Origin: an uncultured Acidobacteriota bacterium
Lineage (GTDB): Bacteria > Acidobacteriota > Terriglobia > Terriglobales > Acidobacteriaceae
Length of the DNA stretch: 64,000 nucleotides
Direction: 5' to 3'
Assembly: GCA_903832055.1 (NCBI GenBank)
Contig: CAILAC010000009.1
Location: forward strand, 124,001 to 188,000
Shown piece by piece: positions 37,405 to 45,702 of this stretch. Below the pieces are notes generated by a model. That model was given only the letters and a program-made list of their open reading frames with translations, had not been told where the DNA came from and searched no databases. Positions within the stretch are counted from its first letter, which is position 1, and the number at the start of each line of letters is the position of its first letter. The translations under genes were made by a program, and so were the position numbers.

Positions 37405-37429
37405 CCACATCTCAAAAGCGAGATCTAGG
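37405..37429. repeat. Palindromic intergenic repeat, copy B (diverged)
   Basis: Arms ACATCTC / GAGATCT with one mismatch around AAAAGC, followed by AGGGCACAC. It is a diverged member of the same family, 80 bases from copy A and 14 bases from the end of the next gene. Confidence 0.65.
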
Positions 37430-37442
37430 GCACACTAAATGG

Positions 37443-37470
37443 TCATTTGTTCAGATCGGGGCCACCCGCC
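37443..37470. repeat. 28-bp direct repeat, copy 1
   Basis: Nearly identical to 37817-37844 (three differences by eye). Both end in the 12-mer GGGCCACCCGCC. This copy forms the 3' end of the small membrane protein gene. Confidence 0.7.
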
Positions 37471-37775
37471 CTTCGAAACCCGTTTAGGAACACCTTTCCC
37501 CCAACCAGGAACCAAGCGATTGAAAGCACTCCGAAAATCAAATAATGCTTTTCATACGCGACATCTATAAAGGCCACGCCCGCCAAGATAAAGAAAAGGC
37601 CGAACATCCAGGCGGCCATTCGTTGGACAAGAGGAGCATTGGGGGAACCCTTCCACAAAAACTCATCAACGCCCCGGCTATTTCTAAGGGTATCGGGGAA
37701 AACAAAATTTCGTTGCTTGCCCTTGATGTCCTCAATGACCGTCTGCTGCTTCGGGATTTCTGCTCCGTTTTTCAT
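37443..37775 (-). CDS. Small membrane protein of unknown function
   Basis: A 110-residue protein from ATG 37775 (AGGTGA just upstream; a GTG at 37781 is an alternative). The N-terminal 50 residues are polar. Two hydrophobic segments follow (MAAWMFGLFFILAGVAFIDV and LIFGVLSIAWFLVGGKVFL), so it is probably a two-TM hairpin. The last codons (GGPDLNK) and the stop lie inside a 28-bp sequence repeated at 37817-37844, so the C-terminus may have been replaced by a repeat insertion. I recognise no family. Confidence 0.65.
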   Translation of the reverse strand: MKNGAEIPKQQTVIEDIKGKQRNFVFPDTLRNSRGVDEFLWKGSPNAPLVQRMAAWMFGLFFILAGVAFIDVAYEKHYLIFGVLSIAWFLVGGKVFLNGFRRAGGPDLNK

Positions 37776-37792
37776 GGTCACCTATTTTGAAA

Positions 37793-37844
37793 GGCGGGTG
37801 GCCCAGGCCTCAGTGGTTATTTATTCAGATGGGGGCCACCCGCC
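37793..37844. repeat. Inverted repeat with 12-bp arms, containing direct-repeat copy 2
   Basis: GGCGGGTGGCCC (37793-37804) pairs perfectly with GGGCCACCCGCC (37833-37844) across 28 bases. The right half (37817-37844) is the second copy of the 28-bp repeat found at 37443-37470. It lies between two minus-strand genes. Confidence 0.75.
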
Positions 37845-37872
37845 GGTCCCCAAGCGGAAACTGAGCTGACTG

Positions 37873-38628
37873 CTATACCCAGGTCGTTACCCAGCGGAGG
37901 GTCAGGTTTTGCCAGGGTGGCCACAAGTAGAGGAATGAGGCTACGTACATTGCGGCCAGGAGCGTGATTGAAGCGACGACGTGGGAACGGATGAGGCGGC
38001 CGCGATAGAGGTCCCAGCCAAGCATCAACGTGACGATGAGTACATTGCCATAGAAGATTTGGATGAAATAGGGGAAGACCGTGTGCGGATCCCAGGATGG
38101 AATGGCGTAGCCAATGAAGCGGGAGAAACCGGGGTCGGCGAGGGCGACGGTAGAGAGAATCATCATCCGCTTGTGGGCTGCGGGGTTCTTGCGCAACCGA
38201 ATGCCAATGGCGAGCAGAACGAGGAAGCCGCCAATATCGACGAAGTGAACAGCAATGAATGGATAGGCCGAGAGGCCATGCGCTTTGACGTTCATCATGA
38301 ATGCCGAGTAGGCTCCGACTGGCCCCATCATACCCATCAGGCAGGCCCAGGCGACCAGAAACCATCCCAGCCTGCGATGCAGGTCGACGCGGTTGCGCGC
38401 CACAAGCAGCAGTTGCGCTGTGAGCAGGAACATCCAGATGGTGAAGACCGCGGCGTGCAGATGCAGAAGCAGGGGTGGGTTCTGCGCCAGGAAGCTCTTT
38501 GCATCGAGGCCGAAGCCGAGAATCATTCCGACCCAAAGAATTCCGAGCCAGACTAATGATGGGATTCTGTCTTCGCGCGGATTCCAATTTCCGCGGACAT
38601 GCCACTTCCAGCGTGCAACGTTCTCCAC
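37873..38628 (-). CDS. Polytopic membrane protein of unknown function
   Basis: A 251-residue protein with about seven hydrophobic segments. The second helix pair carries LLLHLHAAVFTIWMFLL and later HRRLGWFLVAW, a spacing of His residues that recalls b-type-haem or DUF2306-like membrane proteins, but I cannot assign it. ATG 38628 is the first in frame. The stop is about 29 bases from the 37793-37844 inverted repeat. Confidence 0.7.
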   Translation of the reverse strand: MENVARWKWHVRGNWNPREDRIPSLVWLGILWVGMILGFGLDAKSFLAQNPPLLLHLHAAVFTIWMFLLTAQLLLVARNRVDLHRRLGWFLVAWACLMGMMGPVGAYSAFMMNVKAHGLSAYPFIAVHFVDIGGFLVLLAIGIRLRKNPAAHKRMMILSTVALADPGFSRFIGYAIPSWDPHTVFPYFIQIFYGNVLIVTLMLGWDLYRGRLIRSHVVASITLLAAMYVASFLYLWPPWQNLTLRWVTTWV

Positions 38629-38737
38629 AGTGGACCTCTATGTGATTTTGCTGTTCGCAGGAGCATCGCAGGGAACTGGAGGAGATGTCAACAGAAGGAA
38701 AGCGATGAACTCAGTACTAATTCATGGCGCATGCGGT

Positions 38738-38780
38738 CCCAGGTCTCAGAATCGAGACCTGGAATCGAGACCTGGGGCAC
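38738..38780. repeat. Palindromic intergenic repeat, copy C with duplicated right arm
   Basis: CCCAGGTCTC, loop AGAATC, then GAGACCTGG, AATC, and a second GAGACCTGGGG, followed by CACCC. It is the same family as copy A with the right arm present twice, and lies just after the AHSA1 gene stop. Confidence 0.8.
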
Positions 38781-38791
38781 CCGGCACCCGG

Positions 38792-39286
38792 CTATTTCGC
38801 CTGCGCCAGCGCTGCAATGACTTCGGCGAGTTTCTCGAGGATCTGGTTCCAGCCTTCGAGTTGGCCGCTGTTCTTGGCGCTTTCCATGGGTTCGTTGCCG
38901 ATGAAGGTGAGTCTGGTCTGGCCGTTTCCCAGGTCTTCAAATAGGGTTACGTCGTAGGCGCCGTCGATGGCCTCGTGATCAATGCCAAGTTCCTCAGCCT
39001 CAATCCTGTTGCCCTCGGCGTCGGAGAAGTACATGGAGGAGACGATTTTTTCGTAGGGAACGATCTCGTGGTATTCGCCGCCGTTCCAGAACTCCTGGCC
39101 GTCGGGCATGCGCATGCAGATGAGAAACTTTCCTCCCACGCGAAAATCCATCTTGCAAATGGGCGCGGTAAAGCCCGTGGGCCCCCACCATTGCATTACG
39201 TATTGCGGGTCGGTCCACGCCTTCCAAACCAGTTCACGTGGGGCGTCAAAAACTCGTGTGATGGTCATGCGCTCTAACTCATTCAT
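38792..39286 (-). CDS. AHSA1/SRPBCC-domain protein
   Basis: A 164-residue START-like protein (MTITRVFDAPRELVWKAWTD, then QWWGPTGFT and a C-terminal GWNQILEKLAEV helix). These proteins have a hydrophobic ligand pocket and are often encoded next to an ArsR-type regulator, as here: the ATG overlaps arsR by eight bases. Ligand and role are unknown. Confidence 0.9.
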   Translation of the reverse strand: MNELERMTITRVFDAPRELVWKAWTDPQYVMQWWGPTGFTAPICKMDFRVGGKFLICMRMPDGQEFWNGGEYHEIVPYEKIVSSMYFSDAEGNRIEAEELGIDHEAIDGAYDVTLFEDLGNGQTRLTFIGNEPMESAKNSGQLEGWNQILEKLAEVIAALAQAK

Positions 39287-39641
39287 TCTCTTTTTCCTCT
39301 CTGATTTCGGCTTGTTTCATTTGCTGTTTTTTCATTTCGTTGACGACTACTTCCAGCCTGTCGAAGCTTTCTTCCCAGAAGCGGCGATAGTTGAACGCCC
39401 AGTCGCTGACGGTCTTGATGGCCTCAGGCCTGAGGGTGCAGACACTCTCTCGTCCGCGCTTGGTCTTGATGACAATGCGCGCCCTCACCAGATAGGCAAT
39501 GTGCTTTGAAATCATCTGCTGCGAGAGTGCAAAGGGCTCCATCAATCCATGCACGGAGGCGGGGCCGTGGGAGAGCCGTTCAATCATTGCGCGGCGGGTT
39601 GGGTCGGATAGGGCCGCGAATGTTGTGTCCAATTTATCCAC
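39279..39641 (-). CDS. ArsR-family winged-helix regulator
   Basis: A 120-residue repressor-type protein with the HTH region ALSDPTRRAMIERL, ALSQQMISKHIAYLVRARIV and a wing (KTKRGRESVCTL). No Cys metal site is visible, so it belongs to the non-metal group that pairs with AHSA1 proteins. The start is GTG 39641. A predicted -10 box at 39648-39653 lies only about seven bases upstream, so the mRNA may be leaderless. Confidence 0.9.
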   Translation of the reverse strand: MDKLDTTFAALSDPTRRAMIERLSHGPASVHGLMEPFALSQQMISKHIAYLVRARIVIKTKRGRESVCTLRPEAIKTVSDWAFNYRRFWEESFDRLEVVVNEMKKQQMKQAEIREEKENE

Positions 39642-39647
39642 AACCTT

Positions 39648-39675
39648 ATGGTAGTGGATTTTCTCCGGGTGTCAA
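39648..39675 (-). promoter_or_regulatory. Predicted sigma-70 promoter of the arsR-AHSA1 operon
   Basis: On the minus strand TTGACA (39675-39670) and TACCAT (39653-39648) are separated by 16 bases. Transcription would begin at or next to the GTG start at 39641. The hexamer repeat tract begins five bases upstream of the -35 box. Confidence 0.6.
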
Positions 39676-39680
39676 GGGCC

Positions 39681-39745
39681 GAGTGTGAGTGTGAAGTGTG
39701 AGTGTGAGTGTGAGTGTGAGTGTGAAGTGTGAAGTGTGAGTGTGA
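39681..39745. repeat. Ten-copy GTGTGA tandem repeat
   Basis: Ten GTGTGA units in a row; three carry an extra A, making heptamers. The tract lies between the predicted -35 box of arsR and the stop of the GH127 gene (39772). Copy number of such short repeats commonly varies by slippage. Confidence 0.9.
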
Positions 39746-39771
39746 AAGGCAAAGGCAATCGCGCGGCGGGG

Positions 39772-41793
39772 TCAGGCGGTTGGTGGGAGTTGGGGGAAGG
39801 CGGAGATGCGGAGTTTGGCGGCGGCGTAGGGGATGAGGGTGATGGTTTCGAGGGGCTCGGTGGAGGTGACGGGGCTTTGCGGGAGGGGGTTGGCGACGCC
39901 ATCTTCGGCGCGCCATGCGGGGAGTTTGCGGGCCTGGAGCTGGAGATGGACCGGGGCATGTTGGGCGCTGAAGGGGAGGGGGCCGGGCTCGCTCTCGTGG
40001 GCGGTGATTTCGCTGGGGGTGGCGGCGGCGAGGGCGTAGTTCCAGGGTTGGGTGGGGAAGATCTGCCAGTCGGCGGTGAGGCCTCGGTCTCGGAGCTTGA
40101 CCCAGCTTTCGCCGATGGGGAAGGAGAAGAGCAGGGGGCCGCGGTGGACGGAGACGGAGCCGTGGAAACCGGGGACGAGGCGGGGCTCCATGGGGAGGGT
40201 GAGTTCGACGCGGTCACCGGATTTCCAGAGGCGGGTGATTTTGGCGAAGGTGCCGGGGGCGGGAGCCGGCTGGGGCTGGCCGTTGACGCTCAGGGTGGCA
40301 CCGGCGGCCCACGCGGGGATACGCAGGGAAAGCGGGAAGCTCAACGGGGCGGTGGGGCTGACGGTGATCCGGATGGCGCCGCTGAAGGGGTAGTTGGTCT
40401 GCTGGACGAGGTGAATGGGGGTGTCGCGGAGGGTGGTGTGGAGCTCGCAGGGGGCGTAGGCGACGGCGGCCAGGCCGTCCTCAGCGGATGTCATGAAGAG
40501 GCTGGCGGAGAATTTGGGCCAGCCCTGGTGGAAGTTTGCGGTGCAGCAGCCGAAGTTTGGTTCGAGGCCGAAGAGGTTGGATTCGGGGCCGTCCGTGGTC
40601 CAGGGTTTGTGGTGGAGGCTGCACTCGACCTGGTTGGGCTGCTGGTTGTACTGGTGGGACCACATGTCGTCGGCGAGAGTGCCGGGAAGGGCGTTGAAAG
40701 CGAGCTGTTCGAGGCGGTCGCCGAGGGCGGGGGAGCCGGTGATGGCGAGGGCTTGTTCGAGCGAGAACATGGCCTCGACGACGGTGCAGAGCTCTGAGCC
40801 CTGCGAGGGGTTGGGTCCGGCGAGGTGTTCGTCGCAGGAGAACATGCCATTGGGGAGGCCGTGGTAGCGGTCGAGCTCGGCGAGCATGTGTTCGGTGCCG
40901 AGGCGGTCGGCAGCAGAGCCGGAGAGGAGCGCCCATACGGGGCCGGTTTTGAGGGCCTGGCCGTTGTTGACGCCGTGGGTGGCGAGGGCGAGGTCTTTGA
41001 GGCCCTGATCCTGATCGAGCTTGAGGTATTCGGCGGTGATGCGGTCTTTATAGGGAAATGCGGTGAATTCGGCGACCCAGTCGTAGCCCTGGGTGTGGAG
41101 GAGGCGGACGAGGTCGAGCAGGCGGGCGTCGCCAGTGCGGTTATAGAGCCAGAGGACGGAGAGGGCGTTGTCTTGCCAGCGGAATTTGCCCCAGTCGCGT
41201 AGGGGGCGTTTGGGGAGTTCTGCGAGCTGGTAGGCGAAGTAGCGGGCCATCAGCGGCAGGACGCGCTGGTCTTCGCGGGTGGGCAGGGTGTGCTCGTAGT
41301 ACTGGGTGAGGGCCTTGAGCATGACCATGCGGGGCCACCAGTCGTCGTTGGTGGCGGGGCCAAAGAGGCCGCTGGGGGCCTGGGAGTTGAGAGTCCAGTC
41401 GATGAATTTTTGTGCTTTTGCCTTGAGGCGGGCGTCGTCGAGCTGCCAGGCGAGGGGGATGAGGCCGTCGAGGTAGTAGGGGCCACGCTCCCAGGATTCG
41501 CCGGAGCCGCCGAGCCAGCCGCTGTCGGGGCCGACGTCGGGCCAGGTTTCGTCGAGGTGGCCGCTGAGGCTGTTGGCCTGGAGGGTGAGCTGATCGCGCA
41601 GCCAGCCTGTGGGCCTGATGTGGGCGAGGGGGAGCGGGTAAAAGGAGTTGGGGGCGAGGGGCGCGCGATTTTTGACTGCACTTGCGAGATTTGGGGAGGT
41701 CGGGAGCCCAACGGCGGGCAGGGTGCTCAGGAGGCCGACAGAGCCAATTTGCTTGAGGAATGCGCGGCGGTTCTGGGGGTGGTAAGGGGACAC
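39772..41793 (-). CDS. Tat-exported GH127-family (DUF1680) glycoside hydrolase, beta-L-arabinofuranosidase-like
   Basis: A 673-residue enzyme. The Tat signal NRRAFLKQIG precedes an Ala/Leu stretch to about residue 38. An (alpha/alpha)6 barrel follows with the catalytic and zinc region: GSELCTVVEAMFSLEQAL near residue 340 and GCCTANFHQGWPKF near residue 430, which supply the Glu and the Cys cluster of the HypBA1-type mechanism. A C-terminal beta-sandwich completes it. It likely acts on plant arabinans or related glycans in the periplasm or outside. The gene stands alone, 89 bases after the TPR gene. Confidence 0.88.
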   Translation of the reverse strand: MSPYHPQNRRAFLKQIGSVGLLSTLPAVGLPTSPNLASAVKNRAPLAPNSFYPLPLAHIRPTGWLRDQLTLQANSLSGHLDETWPDVGPDSGWLGGSGESWERGPYYLDGLIPLAWQLDDARLKAKAQKFIDWTLNSQAPSGLFGPATNDDWWPRMVMLKALTQYYEHTLPTREDQRVLPLMARYFAYQLAELPKRPLRDWGKFRWQDNALSVLWLYNRTGDARLLDLVRLLHTQGYDWVAEFTAFPYKDRITAEYLKLDQDQGLKDLALATHGVNNGQALKTGPVWALLSGSAADRLGTEHMLAELDRYHGLPNGMFSCDEHLAGPNPSQGSELCTVVEAMFSLEQALAITGSPALGDRLEQLAFNALPGTLADDMWSHQYNQQPNQVECSLHHKPWTTDGPESNLFGLEPNFGCCTANFHQGWPKFSASLFMTSAEDGLAAVAYAPCELHTTLRDTPIHLVQQTNYPFSGAIRITVSPTAPLSFPLSLRIPAWAAGATLSVNGQPQPAPAPGTFAKITRLWKSGDRVELTLPMEPRLVPGFHGSVSVHRGPLLFSFPIGESWVKLRDRGLTADWQIFPTQPWNYALAAATPSEITAHESEPGPLPFSAQHAPVHLQLQARKLPAWRAEDGVANPLPQSPVTSTEPLETITLIPYAAAKLRISAFPQLPPTA

Positions 41794-41881
41794 AGGCGGC
41801 TCCGTCGGGCGTGAAATCGAGACGTGGCCATCTTATTTGAAAAATGACGGAATGTGCTTGGGGATTCGAGGGCGGGCGCGG

Positions 41882-43597
41882 CTATGGCTTGGGCGCGGCC
41901 ACGGATTGCTGGAGAGATTGCTGGAGGGATTCGATGGATTTTTTCAGGTCCTTGGCGGGGCGGCTGGCGGGGTCGAGCTTGAGGGCGGCGGTGACTTCTT
42001 CAAGGGCCTGGGGGACCTGGTTGGCGGCGAGGTCGAGGCGGGCGAGGACGAGGTAGGCGTCTAGTCCGACTTGGTTGGTGGGCTGGCGGTCGAGGGCGGC
42101 GCGGGCTTCAGTGCGGGCTGAGGCGAGGTCGCCCGAGCGTTCGCGGACCTGGGCGAGGCCGGCGTGGGCCTCGGCGCTGCGGTCGCTGGCGTTGAGAGCT
42201 TCCTGGAAGCCGCGTTCTGCTTCGAGGAGTAGGCCCCGGTCCAGCTTTTCATGTGCTGACCGGCTGAGTCGGGCGGCGCGTTCTGCGGCAGGAAGGGCGG
42301 CGAGGCGGGCAGCCTCAACCTGCTCGAGCATGAGGGCGGCCTGGCGGAAGGCTGCGCCGTTGTAAGAGCGCTTGAGGCGTTCCAAAGGTCCGGATGGAGC
42401 GGACGAAGTAGACGAAGCGGAGCTGGCGGGGTTAGCGGTGCCTGCGGAGCTGGTGGCGGTTGACGGGGCGGCATCCGGCGCCGACTTCGAGGCTTCTTTC
42501 CAGGATTCCTGGGCGGCTTTGGCTTCGCTGTCGTTGGGGCGAAGTTCGAGGTAAGCGGCGAGCTCTTTAAGGGCTTCGGCGCGGTCGCCGTGGTGGTAGA
42601 GATTGACGGCGAGATTGAAGCGGTAGTCGGGCTCGGTGGGGTCGGCGGCCTGGGCCTGGCGAAAGAGGGCGATCGCGTCTTTGCCACGGCGGCTGATGGC
42701 GACGGCCTGGTTGTTGACCACCTCAGGGAGCGGCAGCATGCGGGCGACTGTGGCAAAGGCCTCTTCAGCGTGGGTGTAGTTGCCGGTGAACATGAGGGCG
42801 AGGCCGCGGTAGAAGCCTGCTTCCAACTCGGCGGGGTCAGTGGCCGGGACTTTGGCAAAGGAGACGGCGGCCTGTTCATACTGCTGCGTCGAAAACTGGA
42901 GCTTGCCGATTGCCAGCCATCCGGCGATGAAGTCAGGGCTGAGTTCCGCTGCTTTTTTGAGATGACGCAGGCGCTCGTCGGGGGTCGGCTCGGTGATGCC
43001 GCGGATGTACTGTTCAAAGGCGTCGAGGCGGAGCCTGGCACCGGCGGCGCGAAATGTCTCTTCGGCGACGGAGAAGCGCGGGTCGAGCTTGCGGGTGAGT
43101 TGCCATGCGAGGGAGTTGAGCAGGGGGATGAGCTGGGCGATCTCGCCGGTTTCGGTCACTTCGTCAGAGATGCGCAGGCGGGCGACGTCGACGATGCGGG
43201 CCTTGAGAGTGAGCTTGGAGCCAGTGGCGCTGTAGCTGCCGATGAGGATGGAGTCGGCGTCGAGGGTTTGGGCGATGCGCAGGGCGGTGGCACGGCTGGG
43301 CAGGAACCCCTCGGGCAGGCCGAGATGGTCGAGGGCGTAGAGGCGGTCTTCGCGGGTGAGTGGAAAGAAGCCGGCAGAGGTGAAGCGGCTATTGAGGATT
43401 TCGGGGGCTGCTTCGCGGAGCCAGTCGAGGTTGGCGGAGGTCGTCGTTTCCGTAAGGTTGTCAAAGGGGAGGACGAGGAGGATGCGGCCGGGGGCTTCGG
43501 CTTCTGAGTCGCCGCTGGCCTGGGCGCGCAGGAGCGTGGGGGCAAGCAGGCAGAGAGCCACCAGGAGGAGAATTCGGGATTTCAGCAGGGAATGCAC
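41882..43597 (-). CDS. Secreted TPR-repeat protein
   Basis: I chose GTG 43597 (571 residues) because it opens a signal peptide (SRILLLVALCLLAPTLLRAQA); a longer frame to 43702 adds an unlikely basic Pro-rich leader. After the signal comes an FlgO/TolB-like domain (ILLVLPFDNLTETT, DADSILIGSY), then several TPRs (residues about 210-370), an Ala/Ser linker and three further TPR-like units to the end. It is probably a periplasmic scaffold. It follows the glycosyltransferase gene in the same orientation. Confidence 0.78.
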   Translation of the reverse strand: MHSLLKSRILLLVALCLLAPTLLRAQASGDSEAEAPGRILLVLPFDNLTETTTSANLDWLREAAPEILNSRFTSAGFFPLTREDRLYALDHLGLPEGFLPSRATALRIAQTLDADSILIGSYSATGSKLTLKARIVDVARLRISDEVTETGEIAQLIPLLNSLAWQLTRKLDPRFSVAEETFRAAGARLRLDAFEQYIRGITEPTPDERLRHLKKAAELSPDFIAGWLAIGKLQFSTQQYEQAAVSFAKVPATDPAELEAGFYRGLALMFTGNYTHAEEAFATVARMLPLPEVVNNQAVAISRRGKDAIALFRQAQAADPTEPDYRFNLAVNLYHHGDRAEALKELAAYLELRPNDSEAKAAQESWKEASKSAPDAAPSTATSSAGTANPASSASSTSSAPSGPLERLKRSYNGAAFRQAALMLEQVEAARLAALPAAERAARLSRSAHEKLDRGLLLEAERGFQEALNASDRSAEAHAGLAQVRERSGDLASARTEARAALDRQPTNQVGLDAYLVLARLDLAANQVPQALEEVTAALKLDPASRPAKDLKKSIESLQQSLQQSVAAPKP

Positions 43598-43638
43598 GTC
43601 TTGTTGATTATAGGTGGGGTGGGGCGCGTGTTCAGGAT

Positions 43639-45312
43639 TCAGGGGAGCGGCGATTCGGCGCGGGCCTCTACGGCGCGGTGGAAGCGGATGACGGCGGCCC
43701 ACTGGAGGTTGTCGGATTGCTGCCAGACGATGTCGCCGTTGAGCTGGCGGGCGATCTCTGTGGCGGAGAGGTCATGGTGCAGGCCAAAGTACTGTTCTTC
43801 CACGGCGGGGGTGTTGATGTGGAAGGGCAGGGAGGCGGGCTCTTCTTTGGTCGAAAAGACGAGGGCGGCGGAGTATTCCGAGGGCTGCTGGGCGGCGTGG
43901 GCTATCTGCGGGGCGGTGAAGTCTTCGATGCGGGAGACCTCCCAGGGAGCTTTGACGTAGCCGAGCTCCGGGCGGGTGAGCTCGTCGGTCACCGGCCAGG
44001 CGGTGAGGACTGTGGCACCGGGGTAGCGGACGGTGAGTTGGTGTATCGCCTGCTGGTGCAAGCGGATGACGTGCGCGTAGCTGAGGTTGTCTTCCGGGGC
44101 AAATCCATAGGGGGGATTGACGAACAGTGCGGCGACAAAGGCAGCGGCGGAGAAGGCAGTGAGCAGGTGCCAGTACCGCACGCGGCGATGAAAGGTAGAA
44201 ACGGCCACCAGCAGGATGAGTGGAAACATGGGCAGCAGATACCGGGTCAGCAGCGCTCCCCCAAGGACGGAAAACGCGAGCGCATTTGCCAGCAACAGGA
44301 AATAAATGCGGGCCTGGGCGTGGAAGCTGACGCGGGGGCGCGTGTTGCCAGAGCGCGTCACCACCGGGTCGAGCACCATGGCGGCGCATGTACACAGCAC
44401 CGGCACAAACATGTTCATGTGGGCAAAGAGGTGTAGCAGGCGGTGGCCAAAGGCGGCGGCGATGCGCAGGGGAGTGAGGGTCGAGGTGGCGTTGTAGCGG
44501 AGGAACTCCGGATTGCCAAAGAGGAAGCCGGTTTTGGTCAGGTGAAACGCGTACCAGGCGGCCAGCGGCAATATGCAGACGCTGTAGGTGGCGGCAAGAG
44601 CGTAACTGCGGCGGCGAATGGCTTTGGGCTTGCGCCAGGCCGCGCCGAGTTCAAAGGCGGCCAGGGCCAGCGGCGTGATGATGGCGGTTTCCTTTGCCAG
44701 CACCGCCAGCGAAAACCAGACTGCTGCGGGCCACAGGCTCCTCAATGTGTTCTCGCGCCGCGCATCGGGCAGGGCGTAGGTGAGGGCCCAGAGGGTTGCG
44801 GCGGCGGCAAAGATGTCAGCGTGAGCGAGGGTACTCTGGGCAAACCAGATGGGGTAGAGGCCGGTGAGGACGACGGTCCAGAAGGCGACCAGCGGCGTGC
44901 CATTGAGGCGCATGGCGAGCCGCCAGACGGCGAGCAGGGCAAAGGCGGCGACGATCAGGATGGCTTCGCGGGTGACGGCGGGGTGAAAGCCGGAGACCAA
45001 CCACCAGAGGGCGAGATACACCGAGGGCAGGGGCGGGTGGGCGTTCGAGAGCGTCGTAATGGGAATCAGCGAGCCGGTGCGGAAGAAATCCCATGCAGCG
45101 GGGATGTAGTATCCCGCTTCGTCCCAGTAGTACGGCAGGCGGAGAAGCGTGAAATGGGTCAGGTAGAGCGCGGCGAAGAGGACGGGAAAGATCATCCACA
45201 GCGGGAGGGGCGCGTCCGGATCAAGAGCAAAGCGCGGATGCAGCAGCTTTCGCCAGCCGGAGCGGGCGGGGGGTAGGGGCTCGGATGACTGCGGCTGCGA
45301 CGGTTGTGCCAT
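43639..45312 (-). CDS. GT39-like membrane glycosyltransferase
   Basis: A 557-residue polytopic protein with about 11-12 TM segments. The first loop has YYWDEAGYY, the acidic pair typical of ArnT/PMT enzymes, followed by SNAHPPLPSVY and AQSTLAHADIFAA. It should use a polyprenyl-phosphate sugar at the periplasmic face. The acceptor is unknown. It starts six bases after the DUF3467 gene and precedes the TPR gene, suggesting an operon. Confidence 0.85.
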   Translation of the reverse strand: MAQPSQPQSSEPLPPARSGWRKLLHPRFALDPDAPLPLWMIFPVLFAALYLTHFTLLRLPYYWDEAGYYIPAAWDFFRTGSLIPITTLSNAHPPLPSVYLALWWLVSGFHPAVTREAILIVAAFALLAVWRLAMRLNGTPLVAFWTVVLTGLYPIWFAQSTLAHADIFAAAATLWALTYALPDARRENTLRSLWPAAVWFSLAVLAKETAIITPLALAAFELGAAWRKPKAIRRRSYALAATYSVCILPLAAWYAFHLTKTGFLFGNPEFLRYNATSTLTPLRIAAAFGHRLLHLFAHMNMFVPVLCTCAAMVLDPVVTRSGNTRPRVSFHAQARIYFLLLANALAFSVLGGALLTRYLLPMFPLILLVAVSTFHRRVRYWHLLTAFSAAAFVAALFVNPPYGFAPEDNLSYAHVIRLHQQAIHQLTVRYPGATVLTAWPVTDELTRPELGYVKAPWEVSRIEDFTAPQIAHAAQQPSEYSAALVFSTKEEPASLPFHINTPAVEEQYFGLHHDLSATEIARQLNGDIVWQQSDNLQWAAVIRFHRAVEARAESPLP

Positions 45313-45318
45313 TCCTCG

Positions 45319-45624
45319 TTAGTTCACGACGCTGGGCGGAAAGTTGGGGTTCTGCGGCTCCAGGTTCAGTTCGCCAAAGGCCTGCTCATATTGGGCGAGG
45401 TTCTGGCCGAGGACGTTCCAGAGAGCCTTGGCCTGCTGGGGGCTGAGGAAGATGCCGTGCATGTTCTGAATGCTGAGCTGGTCGGGGCTTTCGGAGTTGG
45501 CCTGGCCAAAGACGAGGTGGAAGTCCCATACGCTGACGCGAATCTGGACGCTGTTGGCGTAGGTGTCACGGTATTCGGGGGCCTGGACGAGGTTGACGCG
45601 GGGCTGGGCGGGTTTCTGGCTCAT
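45319..45624 (-). CDS. DUF3467 family protein
   Basis: A 101-residue soluble protein that matches the DUF3467 pattern: YANSVQIRVSVWDFHLVFGQ, then IHG-like MHGIFLSPQQAKALWNVLGQNLAQYE. The function is unknown. First gene of the run that continues with the GT39-like enzyme. Confidence 0.85.
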   Translation of the reverse strand: MSQKPAQPRVNLVQAPEYRDTYANSVQIRVSVWDFHLVFGQANSESPDQLSIQNMHGIFLSPQQAKALWNVLGQNLAQYEQAFGELNLEPQNPNFPPSVVN

Positions 45625-45702
45625 GATGTCTTCAGATTACTCCGGCAGAGGGCCCGGCGGCGACTGAGAGCGCAGAATGACGCCGCGACGACGCCAACCG
45701 GC

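Noticed and set aside
39681-39745. Tandem repeat considered as a CRISPR fragment
   Set aside because: Units are 6-7 bases and contiguous with no spacers; no cas genes are in the window.
39736-40797. 353-codon plus-strand frame opposite the GH127 gene
   Set aside because: Gly/Glu-rich antisense shadow that begins inside the hexamer repeat.
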